Source: Glandiceps talaboti
Lineage: Eukaryota; Hemichordata; Enteropneusta; Spengelidae
NCBI RefSeq assembly: GCF_964340395.1
Contig: NC_135564.1
Location: 18,083,431-18,144,430, forward strand
Direction: 5' to 3'
DNA: 61,000 nt
Part shown: positions 15,886 through 28,700 of the stretch, one piece after another
Layout: each line of letters opens with the position of its first letter
How positions within the stretch are numbered: position 1 is the stretch's first letter
The notes under the pieces: model-generated
The model's database searches: none
Seen by the model: the letters and a program-made list of their open reading frames with translations, nothing else
Told to the model about the DNA's origin: nothing
Position numbers and translations under genes: made by a program

Positions 15886-18537
15886 AGTCATTTGTACAGA
15901 CTTCCAATGTCTCTACACTAGCTTAGTTCCAGGATTATGATCCACATGACAAAAACACCACTGGAATCATTGACTCATGTAATCTAGCAAATGTAAGAAC
16001 AACACTTTTGTTTTTTAGTCAGTCTCTCTTTGTCCGCTGAAATCTTGCTTTTCGCAGTAAGATGTCCATGTTTCTGCTAATTTCAGTACAATATATGCTC
16101 AAATTGCCAAATGATATACCATACACATGTACATACTGTATATAATGGCAAGATACATTTCAGGAAACATTGTAGCCATGTATATTTTTGTAATAATGTT
16201 ATTGTTGTTAAGTTAGCCAATATAAGTCATGTAATGTCAATACAATGCAAGTATTGACAAGTATCGAGCTGGTCTTACTTTTATCATTGTATTTTTAAAT
16301 CATTTGTTATATATTTTATTGTGAAGCGGTTTGTTATTGTTTTAATGGAAGTCGCTATAGAAAAATAAAGTATTATTATTATTATTATTGCTTATTTTAA
16401 ATAACACCAAGTGATGCTTAAGATTTTTTAAATATTTTTTTTTAAAACTTTAAAATTAATATCAGTTGTGTATTGCAACTTATTTTGTTAAGAAATAAAT
16501 TTTCGAAAATGAATATTGTATTGCTTGTATTTCTGTTTTGTGGGTTTGTGATCAGTATTAACCTCCAATGGGCGACACTCAAGAGAGTTAAATCACAATT
16601 GGTTCCCTCCATCTGTCTTTCTATGCATGCACTGTCATTTCTCAGTCTTTGCACAAAGTTAACACATTATATGGGACAGATGCACATCAATTAATTTCAT
16701 GACAAAGTAGTGGTCATCTGATAAAATAAATAAATAAATAAAACTCACATCTGGGCTCTCAGAAAACTGTTGTTGCCACTCTTGATTCTCTTATGCAAAC
16801 TCACTGGAGACGGTGGGCCCACAAATATTTTAGTCGTAATTAAAGTAAGTGTACATATGTGATTAGGGAACAGGGAACTCAATGATCACATGACCCTTTT
16901 GATTCAAGCTGAAGGTCATAGTGGAACTTCAAGGCCATCATAATTTGTTTTGCACTTTCTCGAAACTTCCCTGAAACATTTTTGAATACTGAAATATGAC
17001 TGGTAAAGCTGAAAATCAGTCTGTAAAAAGCCAAATGTACATACATTTAGAGAAATGTGAAAACAGCATTCATTTTGCATATGAAGTTGTTTTGTAGCAA
17101 TAATCTGTTACCAAGACAACTGATGTCAATATTCCAAATTACACCAAAATATTAGTACATGTATACTGGATATTTGAGAATCCAAAAGTGATATAAGCAT
17201 GGCAAAATGTTTTGAATGCAAGTACCTCTCTGTGTGTATATGACTTATAAAACAAAGTTGCCAGAATGTTTAGATATTTGGTTTGGATTGTACAGGGTAT
17301 TGTACTGAGTGTGTACAGACTGGAGAAATCATGTTTAGGTGATCCACTTGTTTGTTCTGGTTCTCAGTACCCAACCAACCCAAATTTTCAGTTCCCACAT
17401 CAAAATAAAAAAAAAATACTTTTGTTTTCTCCCACCCTTAATATTTTGCGGAACAGCAAGAATAAACAAGAATCTTGACTTGTTGATGCCATTTACATGT
17501 ACATGGGGTGGTGGTGGCAACATTTGTTCACAAAGAGCATTTCTTTCATGGCGGACAGTATGAAAGCAGGGGGCTGAAATTGGGAATGGGCTTGTTACCA
17601 GGAATCCCATAAAAGTAAGATAGAGAGGAGGAAAAGGAGAGCCTGAGAAACATGAAAAAGATGATTTTTTATTCTTTATCTTTTTTAAAAATTGACTTAC
17701 CGGCCCATAGTTGGCATGAAAAAGTTATGAAACACAAAAAATAGGGCCACACTTGTATCAAAAAGAGTGATTTACCATGAAACCAGCCAATGCAAGGTCA
17801 TCCAGTATGATATTACATCACTCAAGTCAAGGTCTACACACACCTCATGTAAGGTACAATACAAAACTATAGTGCCATTGCCTGACTGGTGAAACGTGTG
17901 TTGGTTGTTGGCGAGGATTTTATTTAGGTTTTCTAGTTTGGAAATGTTCATACCTATACTCATGATGATCTGATAATACTGAAGCACTTAAAATTTTAAA
18001 AATGTGATATTTTATCAAAAAAGTTCAATTTGAGGAGTACTGGGCAAATTAATCTTAAACTTGACGGAAAATTTTGTAGGTGTGTCCAGGTGAAGAATCA
18101 TTCAAGCCAATAACACCTTAAAAGCCTAAAATGGTATTTCTTGTCAAGAGGCTAAAACTACATAACTAAATGCGTACATGTAATTACATTAAAATTTTGT
18201 CAGAATGTTAGGGAGCAATCTAGATGAAGAAAACTGTTGATGAAACGAATACAAAATTGTTTATATACTATTTCTGAGATCTTATAAAAAAAATGTGCAA
18301 CTTCAAAACTACCTGGCAGATATACATATTCAATTGAACATCCTGTTCTGATAATAACTTGAATTTCAATATCAGTTATACACAATGTCATTGACACTAT
18401 TTTTTTAAATTGTTGTTTCCTATTTTTCCCCAAGTGTGTACATTTAAAATTAAAGAGTGGCCATTTTCACTAGTATTTGTCACAGAATCATACTGATAAA
18501 TCCAAATTAGTTAATTAGTGTGGCTTTTATTTATACA

Positions 18538-19483
18538 TTAACAGTAAACATATCTATGGTATTTGTTGATATTTTGCAGTTTTGTTGTGTTCAGAAATAA
18601 ACTTCCAGATCCACTATACATGCAATTATCCTTTAATGACTTTCTATTCCTTTTCCAAAACTTACTCCATACTTGTCTGGGTCTGAAAAGTAAAAGAAAA
18701 TTTATTGACATCAACATCACATGAATGGATACAATAGAAGAAAGTATATCACAACTATTTTGTAGAGTATACAGATATATGGGTAGTAATACACCCTCTG
18801 TTTCTGTAATTGGTATAAAAGACATATAATCTCCGTTACACTGTAATGATTGGTTGCCATGATGGTGTTATTTGGCGTAGTGTAGTTCGTAATACTATAC
18901 AGTATCTGTATAGTACCTGCCACGACTCACCATAGAGAGTTATTAGGGTTAGAAACAACATGCAACAGTTGGCATCCAGACTAGGTTTGGCAATGCTTAC
19001 TTAGGGATCAGAGGGTTGCTTTAGTATAGATCAATTCCTAATGATTACAACTTGTCCTGGCAAATACCGCTGACCTGAACTGAACAAGTACACGACGTAG
19101 TATTTGTAAACAAAAACAAGTACATGTGCAAATGGGAGTATCGTATGCACAACTACTTTCCGTGATGAGACCTCGATCGAGACGAAAGGCTTGGACCATG
19201 TGCACGAATGTTTTCGCCAAGTAACAACTGATCTTATGAAAGCTAATGTAAGAAATCAACTCGCCTGATATATTTACCTTTCCATGATTTCAACTATGCT
19301 TGCTCGCTCGTCGATGTGAGTAGAGAAATCACCAACAACCGGACTGTCATCAACAGATTCGAACTTGCTGCTGTTAAAAAATAATGGTCCATGACAACAG
19401 TAATTCATGGAGCAAATTGGATACTCTGGCAAAAATAAAAAGGGAGCATGCAAATCCATGCAATTCAAGTGAAAAGTAATCAC
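18538..19483 (-). CDS. Candidate two-exon gene starting in the right TIR of copy 1
   Basis: The right TIR carries the same first exon on the minus strand (19483-19278, donor GTAAAT). A minus-strand acceptor (TTACTTTTCAG) at 18683-18685 opens an exon 18682-18538 that stays in frame for 47 further residues, basic at the start (PRQVWSKFWKRNRKSLK), to a TAA. Predicted length is 116 residues. Copy 2 keeps it (39410 to 38455) with one residue change (K to R). No family is recognised. Both TIRs could thus drive inward transcripts that share a first exon. Expression evidence is absent. Confidence 0.3.
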
Positions 19484-19668
19484 AATCGCATGATTTCAAC
19501 CTGCCAATGACGGTTTTATGTGATTTGCCGAACTCGCATTCGTACCCATTCGGAAGACTTCGAATCTGATGATGAACGTGTGAAGCCATCATCATATTGA
19601 GATTGAGCTTAGGGGTCAACTTTTGAAAGTGAATATGAATATGAATATGATGGTAGCTTCACACTCGT

Positions 19669-19677
19669 ATACCATTA
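19669..19677. repeat. Target-site duplication, right, of TIR element copy 1
   Basis: ATACCATTA, identical to 13616-13624. Confidence 0.93.
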
Positions 19678-20260
19678 TGTATTAACATCACTTCGTGATA
19701 TTGACTGAAATTGATCAGGCCAATCAAAACTCGGCGATGTTACTGTCTGTTGCTGAAGAAATAGCTTACCATCCTTTAGAAGCACAGTCGATACCTCAGC
19801 TACCTCCTCTCTTTTTTCATTACACCCCCCCCCCCCCATTTACTTTGCTGTACTGTTTGAACTTACAACATACTGGGCATTCCCCACTCCTTGGACGGGC
19901 CCCCATGGAAAACTATCAAAAGAAAATAGTTTTATTAAATAAACGGTGATAACACAGAGAAAATAAATGTTGTGGATGAACATCTAACTCATCCTTAGTT
20001 ACGTCAATACCAGATGTAAAAAGAAATCTTATCAACATATGACTGACACAACCTGGGACTTTCCCTGCTCAAGGTCAGCAATAGAACTTTGGACGCTCAG
20101 TCCACAAATACGACATGATTTCGAAACAAAACGTTGGTGAGAAGAAAAAGCTTGACATACTTAGGAGAAAAAAATAAGGTATGACACAAAATCTCGAGAA
20201 ATGGAAAACCTTGAGCAATTTTTAACGCTAGTTAATAGTAGTGTAAGGCGTAACAATATT
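19678..20260. other. Intergenic stretch, no gene seen
   Basis: Contains a poly-C tract near 19827 and an 84-codon open frame starting at 19695 with no domain or family signal. I see nothing supportable in it. Confidence 0.5.
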
Positions 20261-20610
20261 TGTGTGGTTCCGATTACATTCGATTTTTAAAAAGGTGGGT
20301 AGGTAGATTTTTTATTTACTTTATTTTTTTTCATGTGTGCATGTGACTCGTGAGTGTCTAGTTCAGGTTTTCCATTGTGTTCCAAATAGTCTCTGTTTTG
20401 TTTATTTCTTCCTATCAGATGTACAGTCATTACAGAATTGGAAGAATAGTTTTATATTGTCTTTTTAAGTTGATGTCAGTTTCCGCACCCACTGTTTCTT
20501 GCAAGACTTCACGATTTTCGCGATTTTATTATTATTTTTCTCGAATACATATAAAGTTTAGGGTCGGCGCGAAAAAAAAGTAGGTGGGGTCGGGTAACCG
20601 GAACCACACA
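20261..20610. mobile_element. 350-bp TIR element, copy A
   Basis: Ends TGTGTGGTTCCGATTAC and, complemented from the right, TGTGTGGTTCCGGTTAC. The body has a T-rich tract, GTGAGTGTCTAGTTCAGG, TCTCGAATAC and TTTAGGGTCGGCG. A diverged second copy lies at 54971-55299. Short, non-coding, TIR-bounded: a MITE. The 68-codon frame inside is incidental. I could not identify a TSD or superfamily. Confidence 0.75.
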
Positions 20611-21276
20611 ACTTTTTTTTTATTTGGCCTAATGACCGTCAGTCAGTCGTGATTGGCATTAAACTACGTATTTGGTACAGACTTTTTTGAAACTCTCGTG
20701 AAACAAATTACTCCCAGTATCAACAAAAAGGGGAGAATTTGTTCTAACCCTCTGTTTAATTAAAAATGCCATAAACACTCATTGACAAGAAGATAAAAAA
20801 AAAAATCACAATTCAAAATTCACCTTTGGCCTGTCAACAACAGCTGTTACGATCGGATGGTCTCTCAGCAGTCATTGTTGCAAACCACGGTCTGTTTTAC
20901 GGCAACGTTGTTAACGAGCCTCCCACTTTTATTTCGAAATGTAGTGGTAGAAATAATAACTCTGGTTTGGGGGAATGTCAGCAGTGTGTGGTGATCGCTG
21001 TGAAATTTTAACATTTTCAGGGTAACATTGAACTTTCGTCACTGACATTCAAAAATACACAACTCTGACACAAGTTTTACAGGTTATTGACAATATTGAA
21101 CATTGTTTATTCGTTAAAACATCATAAGAATAGGAACGGGCGACCCGGTTTCCAGGATCAGTAAGGGTTATTTACGTTTGATCAGGTGACGAATGTAGAT
21201 AGATCAACGTCAGTTTAAAATCGGGCATGCGCAGAACTCAGTTGAACTTGACGGTATTCGTGAGGACTGTTGATAC
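20611..21276. other. Intergenic stretch, no gene seen
   Basis: AT-rich. A 61-codon frame at 20826-21011 has no family signal. GGGCATGCGCAG at about 21224 is a partial NRF-1-like match without a visible gene next to it. Confidence 0.45.
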
Positions 21277-21401
21277 AGCTGAATCATCGAGGGATCGCCG
21301 AACGACTGTGCCTATCATACACATTTTATGTTCCCTAAGAACAATTTAGATAGATAAGAAACAGGCTTCCCACAGACCACTCAATACAAATATAAACAAC
21401 A
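21277..21401 (-). repeat. Interspersed repeat, inverted relative to 39784-39909
   Basis: The reverse complement of this segment matches 39784-39909 at moderate-high identity (shared GTGGGAAGCCTGTTTCTTAT, GGAACATAAAATGTGTATGA and CGTTCGGCGATCCCTCGATG). Family unknown. One copy lies on each side of the Gypsy element. Confidence 0.7.
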
Positions 21402-21843
21402 TCATCCGACCCCTACTGATACACAGACACACTCATCGTCCTCGGCACAAACAAGCTATTGAAAGTCATCACATTGCAGGATTAGATTTTGACACATACA
21501 AGTGTATTGATTCAAAGTTGCAAGTGACCTCCATGCTTACATCACACTGACTCTCACATTGAAAGACGTAAATTCATATAATTTTCAATAATATTTGCTG
21601 AACCATCGATGGTTTTAGCCTACGTATTACCTATTAGCTTGGTATTAGTGACTGTAACTGAACTTGAAGTGTGTCCTGCATGTAGTGAGTATCTGTTACG
21701 TACGATTAACGTGTTGCTTCATGCTTGACAGTATGCCGCAACATCAAACTTAGGGGCCGAGTCATTTTAAAACTGACGCACAAGAAAAGTAATTTCTTCG
21801 TTTTCGTTTTATTCGCACGTTTCCATAATTTATACACAGTTGA

Positions 21844-22817
21844 TTTTGACTGTCGCACCACGACAGTGATGAACACGTTTCACAGTCATGCATGTTTCAA
21901 CTATCAGTCACATGAAAACATCTACAAATCTGTTTGGAATTACTAAACTACTACTGCTGAATAATTATTTCACATGTTTCAGGCGATCGAACTTTTTGGT
22001 TTTCACGTTAATAGAAGGATTGAATCAACATCAGTCGAACGATCAACTTGTTGTTAGTACTGAAAAAACGTTCGCAATACCACGCTATCTACGACAATTT
22101 AGTCGAAGTTTAGAGGTCACGTCAAACGTGACATCTCATCATCGGTAATTTCCGGATTTACATTTGTATTCGTTTCACTTTATACGCAAACGTGGCCTAA
22201 CTTAGAACCTTAGGAGCATTTTAGCGATGCCCTCTCCATAGTCTATTCAACTCAATTATCGTGAATGTCCTATAACTTAGTGTTGCCACTACGATTGAAC
22301 GATCGGCTTGTACCATGGCACCTTTGGTAATTTTCGTTGACAACGTCACATGCCGTTACGTACGTAGTATAGAGTGCAGTGTTGTTGTTTATGTACGTTG
22401 GACCTCATCGTGTCTAAACAGCCTACCCGTCTAGAATTTGGCATAAGGTAATCCTCAAAGCTAGAGTTGCAGGTACAAGAAAACAAACAATGTCTGCATT
22501 ACATGCACAGTGTAACCCCTTGCTTTGGCAGTCGGTTTACGTGTATCATCCAAGTCGGAATAAATTGGTTGACGTGTGCGTCCAAATATCATCATTTATA
22601 CTATAGTCGGGACGACAAAACAAACCGTAAAAAGTCTTTTGATTTCAGGAACTTCTGTTTAACGTGAAAACCAAAAAGTTCGATCGCCTGAAATAATTAT
22701 TCAGCAATAGTTTAGTAATTCCAAACAGATTTGTAGATGTTTTCAAGTGATATTGAAACATGAATGACTGTGAAAGCCGCTAACATGTTCATCACTGTCG
22801 TAGTGCGACAGTCAAAA
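21844..22817. mobile_element. About 974-bp foldback element with about 160-bp arms
   Basis: Arms 21844-22011 and 22659-22817 are complementary with a few indels. Tips read TTTTGACTGTCGCAC on both ends when one is complemented, followed by ACGACAGTGATGAACA. Inner arm ends share CGATCGAACTTTTTGG and TTTTCACGTTAA. The roughly 650-bp loop has no recognisable coding content, and no clear TSD is visible, so the copy is probably old. Confidence 0.7.
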
Positions 22818-23132
22818 CATGGAAGTTGAAACAGTATCAATGACGCTTTGTTATGGCACAGAGAAGTGTTTTGATTTCCCTTAGTGCCGATATCTTTGAA
22901 ACCCCACTTACAGATCCCACTGGTGAAATTTATGCAAAATAATGTTGTGAAGACCACAGTTATCACGATGTGCCTAGTTCCCTCAAACGGGACGGGTCAA
23001 CGCAATCGATAGTATGAGCACGAATGCATCCGAATGCATCGTATATTCATTGATGATGAGTGGAAGTGGGTCTCTTTTATTGTGTATACATGTACTTCCA
23101 TTTATCCTAATATATGACAGTCGGTTTGCATG
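22818..23132. other. Intergenic stretch left of the Gypsy element, nothing identified
   Basis: No ORF, repeat or RNA gene that I can support. It ends at the GTTC target-site duplication (23133-23136) of the retrotransposon. Confidence 0.5.
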
Positions 23133-23136
23133 GTTC

Positions 23137-25017
23137 TGTAACCAATTTCCTGTTGCCCAGCTATGAACAAGTACCAGTTGCATATAATAATTTATATTGG
23201 GGCCTGAGGTGTCACCGTTGGTTTTGTTTGGGATGCAAGTGTTAAGTGTACAATTATGAAGAAACAACAACCACACAAAGTCTGAGTTTGCAATGTTCAC
23301 ATCTATATTTACGATCGGCACAAGAGATACAGTACATACAAAAAATACTCAATACATACAATTACATACATCAAACATCTAATAAATACAATAAGTGTCA
23401 TCAATTAATCGTAATCCAACTGGACAGTACGCTCTGATTGATTAATTACTTATGCTTGGAGTATATAAATAGTTCAATATTCAAATACTTAAAATACAAC
23501 AATTTCTGACATCTACTTCAATAACTTCCAATGAATTCTGAGTCTCGTCGAGGTAGGATACCGGCTTATCAAAATCTCAATTTAGAATGCAACGCTTCAA
23601 TGAAATACTTAGTAGTTGTAGGAAACTCGGAATATTCCCACGTAACACTATATAAATTCAATCTAGATTCTATTATTGTTCTAAAGTCTTCATTCACCAC
23701 TCAAGGTATTCAAAATCAGAGGTTAAGTATCAATGTATCCTAATAATTTAGAGTCAATAACTTGTATGATTCAACTCAGAAATCTGGAATTACAAAAACA
23801 ATAAAGTTAATCAATTATTCAATGGAGTTAATGTATTCAGTGGCAGTATAATTAATTCATCGTTCAGTTCAACTGTATCAAGAATCAAATACAAACTAAT
23901 TAATTATACAATGGAATTAATGTATTCAATGACAATATAATTAATTCATCATTCAGATCAACTGTATCAGGAATCAAATACAAACTAATTAATTATACAA
24001 TGGAATTAATGTATTCAGTGACAATATAATTAATTCATCATTCAGATCAACTGTGTCAGGAATCAAATACAAACTAATTAATTATACAATGGAATTAATG
24101 TATTCAGTGACAGTATAATTAATTCATCGTTCAGATCAACTGTGTCAGGAATCAAATACAAACTAATTAATTATACAATGGAATTAATGTATTCAATGAC
24201 AGTATAATTAATTCATAGTTCAGATCAGCTGTAGGAAGAATCAAATACAGACTAATAATTCATTCAATGGACAGTGACAATATCATTAGATTTACAGGCA
24301 AAATAAATAATTTACTGAACACTGTGCACTCCACACGCGTAGAAATACATGTACTTGCAGACGAGTAGCTCTCTGTACCATTCAACTTCATAATTCAGCT
24401 CAGTAGTTGCAGCAACGCGTCCTTTCTTCTCAGCTCCAATTCTACTGACATTCTTTTCTTCGTCCTCGGCTCTCAGGCACACTTTAATTCTTCTACAGAC
24501 CAGGGTCCACTGATACTAACACTGCTTTCGTAGTACTGAGGCATAAATAGAAACGTCCAAAACACAGGCAAATAAGTGAGTTACTGAACACTGTTCACGC
24601 TCAACATACATAGAAACACGTGTTACTTGCCGACGAATGGTCCTCAGCTTACAACTTCATACACTTTGCTGTCCGTCTTCTTTCAGCATAGTTGAGTAAG
24701 GCAGCCGTCAAGTTGCCCTCTGAAATTGACTTCAGCTCAGTACTTCAGCAACGTGCCTTTCTTCTCCTTCCCTTCAGCCTCAGTTCTCTCTCCGTCTTTC
24801 TCTAACTTCTCTATCTCCTACCATTCTCCATGTCTCCTCCGCTTCATGCGTGCTTCCACCAAGTTCGAGCTACAAGTTACAACTGACCACCAAGTTCGAG
24901 CTACAAGATACCACTGACCCCTGTTAAAGGTCAAGTCCCAGGGTTCCTTAGTTAGGTCGGCTAATAGCGCCCTCATGATAGAGCTGCAAATACTTTTGTT
25001 TATATCATCTGGTTACA
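23137..25017 (-). repeat. 3' LTR of the Gypsy element (1881 bp, intact)
   Basis: Bounded by TGTAACC/GGTTACA. Next to the inner border the minus strand reads GCAGGGGAGTG, a likely polypurine tract. It contains an 89-bp tandem array and retains the uninterrupted site (CCACCAAGTTCGAGC at about 24887-24901) where the other LTR has been split. Small open frames, for example at 23531-23743, recur in both LTRs and are not considered genes. Confidence 0.95.
23830..24250. repeat. 89-bp tandem repeats inside the 3' LTR, about 4-5 copies
   Basis: The unit contains AATTAATTATACAATGG and TTCATCATTCAGATCAACTG. Four clear copies and a diverged flank copy are present. The same array occurs in the other LTR at about 32470-32890 with the same copy number. 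Confidence 0.9.
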
Positions 25018-25194
25018 CACTCCCCTGCTTCGGGAAAGGTCGTCCCGACCTTCACCAACCAATTTTACCATTCTTAAAGATACTCTTCAGGTTATCATCT
25101 TAGTTGTCTCCAACCAAGTGCTGGGTATGGTCCATTCTGCTGTCTCTCCCACAGAGGTTGACAAATAGATCGCACCAATTTCCACATAACCATT

Positions 25195-25764
25195 CTAATC
25201 TTTACCTGCAGCTAGTTTCCTTTTCAAGTTGGACAATCTCTCTCCTTGTCCCACTATCAAGTTCTCCAATTCTGCAAATATAGTCTTCAGGTCTTTTACC
25301 ATTTCATTCTCACCATCCTTTTGACATATCTGTGCATAAGTCAGTCTGTCAGGTGGTCGTCTTATTCTAGTAGATCTCCTGGGTAGAGTTCTCTCATCAG
25401 ATTCGTTTTCTGATTCCATTACTTCCACACTTTGAGATTCTTCTCTTACACTCATTCCATCTGTTGTAGTCACATCCATTTCTGGTGTATCTCTCTGTTG
25501 GGCTTCAATTTCTGATTCTTCCATCTTAGAACTTACAGTTCTTGGTATGAATTCTGGTGCATCAGCTGACATGTCACTAGTGCTGTCTTTAGTAGGTGAT
25601 TCAATACTTTGACCACTTTCTAAGGTTGCACCAGTGACTTCTGTTCTGACGTTCTGCATTTCTCTCTCTGTCTCTGATCTTTCTTCTTCAGCATGACTTC
25701 TTCCAATTGTCTCTACAGATATTGAAGATGGAATAGATACTGCACTTTCCTTACCATGCTCCAT
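25195..25764 (-). CDS. Gypsy downstream ORF (189 codons), in frame after the gag-pol stop
   Basis: Ser/Thr/Glu-rich, low-complexity protein with a basic motif (RRSTRIRRPP, about residues 130-139) like those near the C-terminus of many Gypsy polyproteins. It has no signal peptide or membrane segment, so it is not an envelope. It begins only a few codons after the gag-pol TAG and in the same reading frame, so it may be a C-terminal extension of Pol rather than a separate gene. Whether it is made by reinitiation, readthrough or not at all is unknown. Confidence 0.65.
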   Translation of the reverse strand: MEHGKESAVSIPSSISVETIGRSHAEEERSETEREMQNVRTEVTGATLESGQSIESPTKDSTSDMSADAPEFIPRTVSSKMEESEIEAQQRDTPEMDVTTTDGMSVREESQSVEVMESENESDERTLPRRSTRIRRPPDRLTYAQICQKDGENEMVKDLKTIFAELENLIVGQGERLSNLKRKLAAGKD

Positions 25765-25776
25765 ACCTGTAGTTTT

Positions 25777-28700
25777 CTATCTTCTAGTTTCATCTCGTCT
25801 CTTTGATGTAGATGTTATTATAATTGGAAAATCCAGTATAACATCATCCTCATCTGTCTCTTCCTCTTCACATTTCTCCTCAACTGTTGCCTGGCTCCTT
25901 GTCTTTCTTGTACTAGAAACAATTTCTGGTTTCTCTCTTGGTAGTTTCAATGGTCGTTCTGTGTATGGAATTGGTAGTGAACTGCAGGGTAACAATAAAT
26001 TCCTATGCAGAGTTTTCTCTCTCCCATCAGGTCCTTCAGACTTGACTACATAGACAGGTATGTCTGGGTGGATTCTCCTAACCACTCTGTACTGCTGTGA
26101 CTCCCATCTGTCTGCAATTTTGTGTTTCCCTCTTAGGTTCACATTCTTTACCAGAACAATATCTCCAGGTTCAAGTACTGCTTCTGTCACATTCTTGTCA
26201 TATCTCTTCTTGTTTTTGTCTGCGGTCTTCCTTGCATTCTTGGTCGCCAACTCGTATGATACTTTCAGTCGATTCCGCATCTCCTCGATGTACTTGTCAT
26301 ATCCTCGCACCGGTGAGTCCTCTGGCTGCAAGCCCATGTACACATCAATGGGTAATCTTGGGTGTCGCCCATACATCAGATAATATGGAGCAAAGCCAGT
26401 GCTATCATTGCGGGTGCAATTGTAGGCGTGTACCAATGGTGCCACATACTTCCTCCACTTAACCTTCTGTTCCTTAGACAACGTACCTAGCATATCAATC
26501 AGTGTGCGATTGAACCTCTCACATTGTCCGTTACCCTGGGGATGATAAGGTGTGGTTCGCGTCTTCTGTATTCCGGTGAATTCACAGAGCTGCTTTATCA
26601 CTTTGGATTCAAAGTCTCTGCCTTGGTCAGAGTGCAGTCTCTTGGGAAACCCGTAGTGTACCAGGAAGTGTTTATACAAGTGCTCTGCCGTGGGTTTGGC
26701 TTTCTGGTTGGTTGTAGGGATTGCAACAGCATATCGGGTGAAGTGGTCCGTAATAACCAGGATGTTTCCAACACCTCCCTTACCATCTTCAATTGTCAAG
26801 TAGTCGATACATACTAGCTCCATGGGTTGTGTTGTTTGAACATTTACCAATGGGGCAGTCCTTTGCAGAGTAGTCTGGAGCTTTCGTCGAGTACATCGTT
26901 CACATGTCTTTATCTTCTGTTCTACATCTTTGGACATAAATGGCCAATAGAACCGATTACGTAGCAGTTCCAGGGTCCGTTCTTGTCCCAAGTGACCAAC
27001 GTCATCATGAACTCCTTCAAGTGCAGTTCCCCGAAACCTGCTTGGTAACACCAGTTGATACAACCATTGTCCATTATGTCCCATTCTCTTCCGATACAGT
27101 ACCCCTTGACGAAAACATAACTTATTCCATTCCTTCAGTCCACTAATCACTGCAATTGGCTCTTTCGATTTCTCTGTTTTAGTTGGTAACTTCTTCTGTT
27201 CTTTATACTGGTACAGACGTCCTATCACTGGGTCTGCTCTCTGCCATTTCTCCCATTCCTGCATAGTTACAGCTGGCAATGCCTGTGTTCCTAGCATAGA
27301 TGGAGGTTCATTCAATGACGGTGGAATTGCTGCGCTGGAACATCCAATTGCATCTATCCAACCATTTCGATTTGTCTGTTGAGTCTGACACACAGCTGTT
27401 ACCACTTCTGCTGGTACAGAAATCAGTTTGTCCTTATCTTCTCGCATTGTGGTAGACGTCATTTCATTCTCAGTCACTTCTGATGTTGTCTTCTGGTGTT
27501 GTCTGGACAGACCATCAGCATCATTGTTCTGAGTTCCTGGTCGGTACATCAGTCTGAAGTCATAGGTGGCCAACGCTGCTACCCAACGGTGACCTGTAGC
27601 ATCTAGTTTTGCAGACGTGCTGACATAGGTTAACGGGTTATTATCTGTCACCACTGTAAACTTGTTGCCATAAAGATAGTCATGGAACTTTTCAGTGACT
27701 GCCCATTTCAATGCTAGAAATTCTAGTTTGTGAGCTGGGTAATTCTTCTCACTTCTTGACAGACTACGACTTGCATACATAATGACACGCTTCTCCTTTC
27801 TTTCTCCTTGGTACAGTACAGCACCTAAACCTGAGAAACTTGCATCAATGTGAAGTTCAAACGGCTTACTATAGTCTGCATATGCCAATACAGGAGGGCT
27901 GGTCAAGTGTCCAATCACACTGTCGAATGCCTTCTGATGTATTTCTGTCCATTTAAATTCTGGAGCTGCAGTTTTACTCTGTCTAGACTTCCCTCGTCTC
28001 TTATACTTGGTTTGTAATCCAATGGTGAGGTCATTCAATGGTTTCACAATGTTGGAATACCCTTTGACGAATCGCCGGTAGTACCCTGCAAAACCTAAGA
28101 AACTCTTTACTTCTTTGGCATGGGTCGGCACTTTCCACTCCTTCAATGCTCTGATTTTGTCTGGATCGGTTTCTATTCCATGTTCCGAGACGACATGTCC
28201 CAAGTACTTCACTCTCTGTCTGAACAGTTGACACTTCTTAGCTTTCAGCTTTAGTCCGTTCTCTGCTAGTCTGTCTAACACCATGGCTAGTCGTTCTTTG
28301 TGTTCTTCAAATGTCTTAGAAAAGATTATGATATCGTCCAGATACACCAAGCAGATGTTCAAATGCAAATCATTCAAACACTTCTCCATACACCGTTGAA
28401 ATGTGGCTGGACTTCCTGTCAAACCCATTGGCATTGTGGTACATTCCCAGAATCCCATAGGTGTCACAAAAGCTGTCTTTTCAATGTCCTCTTCAGCCAT
28501 TTCTATTTGCCAATAGCCAGATTTCAAATCCAACGAGGTGAACCACTTGGCATTACTTAAGGCATCAAGGCTTTCATCTATTCTTGGAAGAGCGTAGGAA
28601 TCTCGAATAGTACGCAAGTTAATCTTACGATAGTCGATACACAGCCTAGTGCTTCCATCTTTCTTAGTAACAATGACAATTGGAGCTGCCCATGGGCTGT

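Larger units (their letters stand above)
13625..19668. mobile_element. 6044-bp TIR DNA transposon, copy 1 (9-bp TSD, Mutator/foldback-like)
   Basis: The element begins ACGAGTGTGAAGCTACC and ends with its complement. Terminal inverted repeats are near-identical for about 455 bp and then recognisable but degraded to about 565 bp. The TIR tips contain three CATATT repeats. A second copy in the same orientation is at 33535-39595, and I estimate about 98-99% identity by eye. There is no long ORF and no recognisable transposase, so the copy is non-autonomous. A 9-bp TSD with long TIRs is known for Mutator-like (including Rehavkus) and foldback elements, and 8-9 bp for Merlin. Superfamily is therefore inferred and uncertain. 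The interior is AT-rich and holds splice-ready short exons on both strands (separate entries). It lies about 250 bp upstream of COA3. Confidence 0.9.

Noticed and set aside
23531-23743. A 70-codon frame present in both LTRs
   Set aside because: Duplicated simply because the LTR is duplicated. No family signal, and it is antisense to the element.
23830-24250. 89-bp repeats as a CRISPR-like array
   Set aside because: No unique spacers; the whole unit is repeated, and the context is a eukaryotic LTR.
25195-25764. Downstream Gypsy ORF as an envelope gene
   Set aside because: No signal peptide, membrane segment or cysteine pattern. Low-complexity tail resembling a Pol C-terminus instead.
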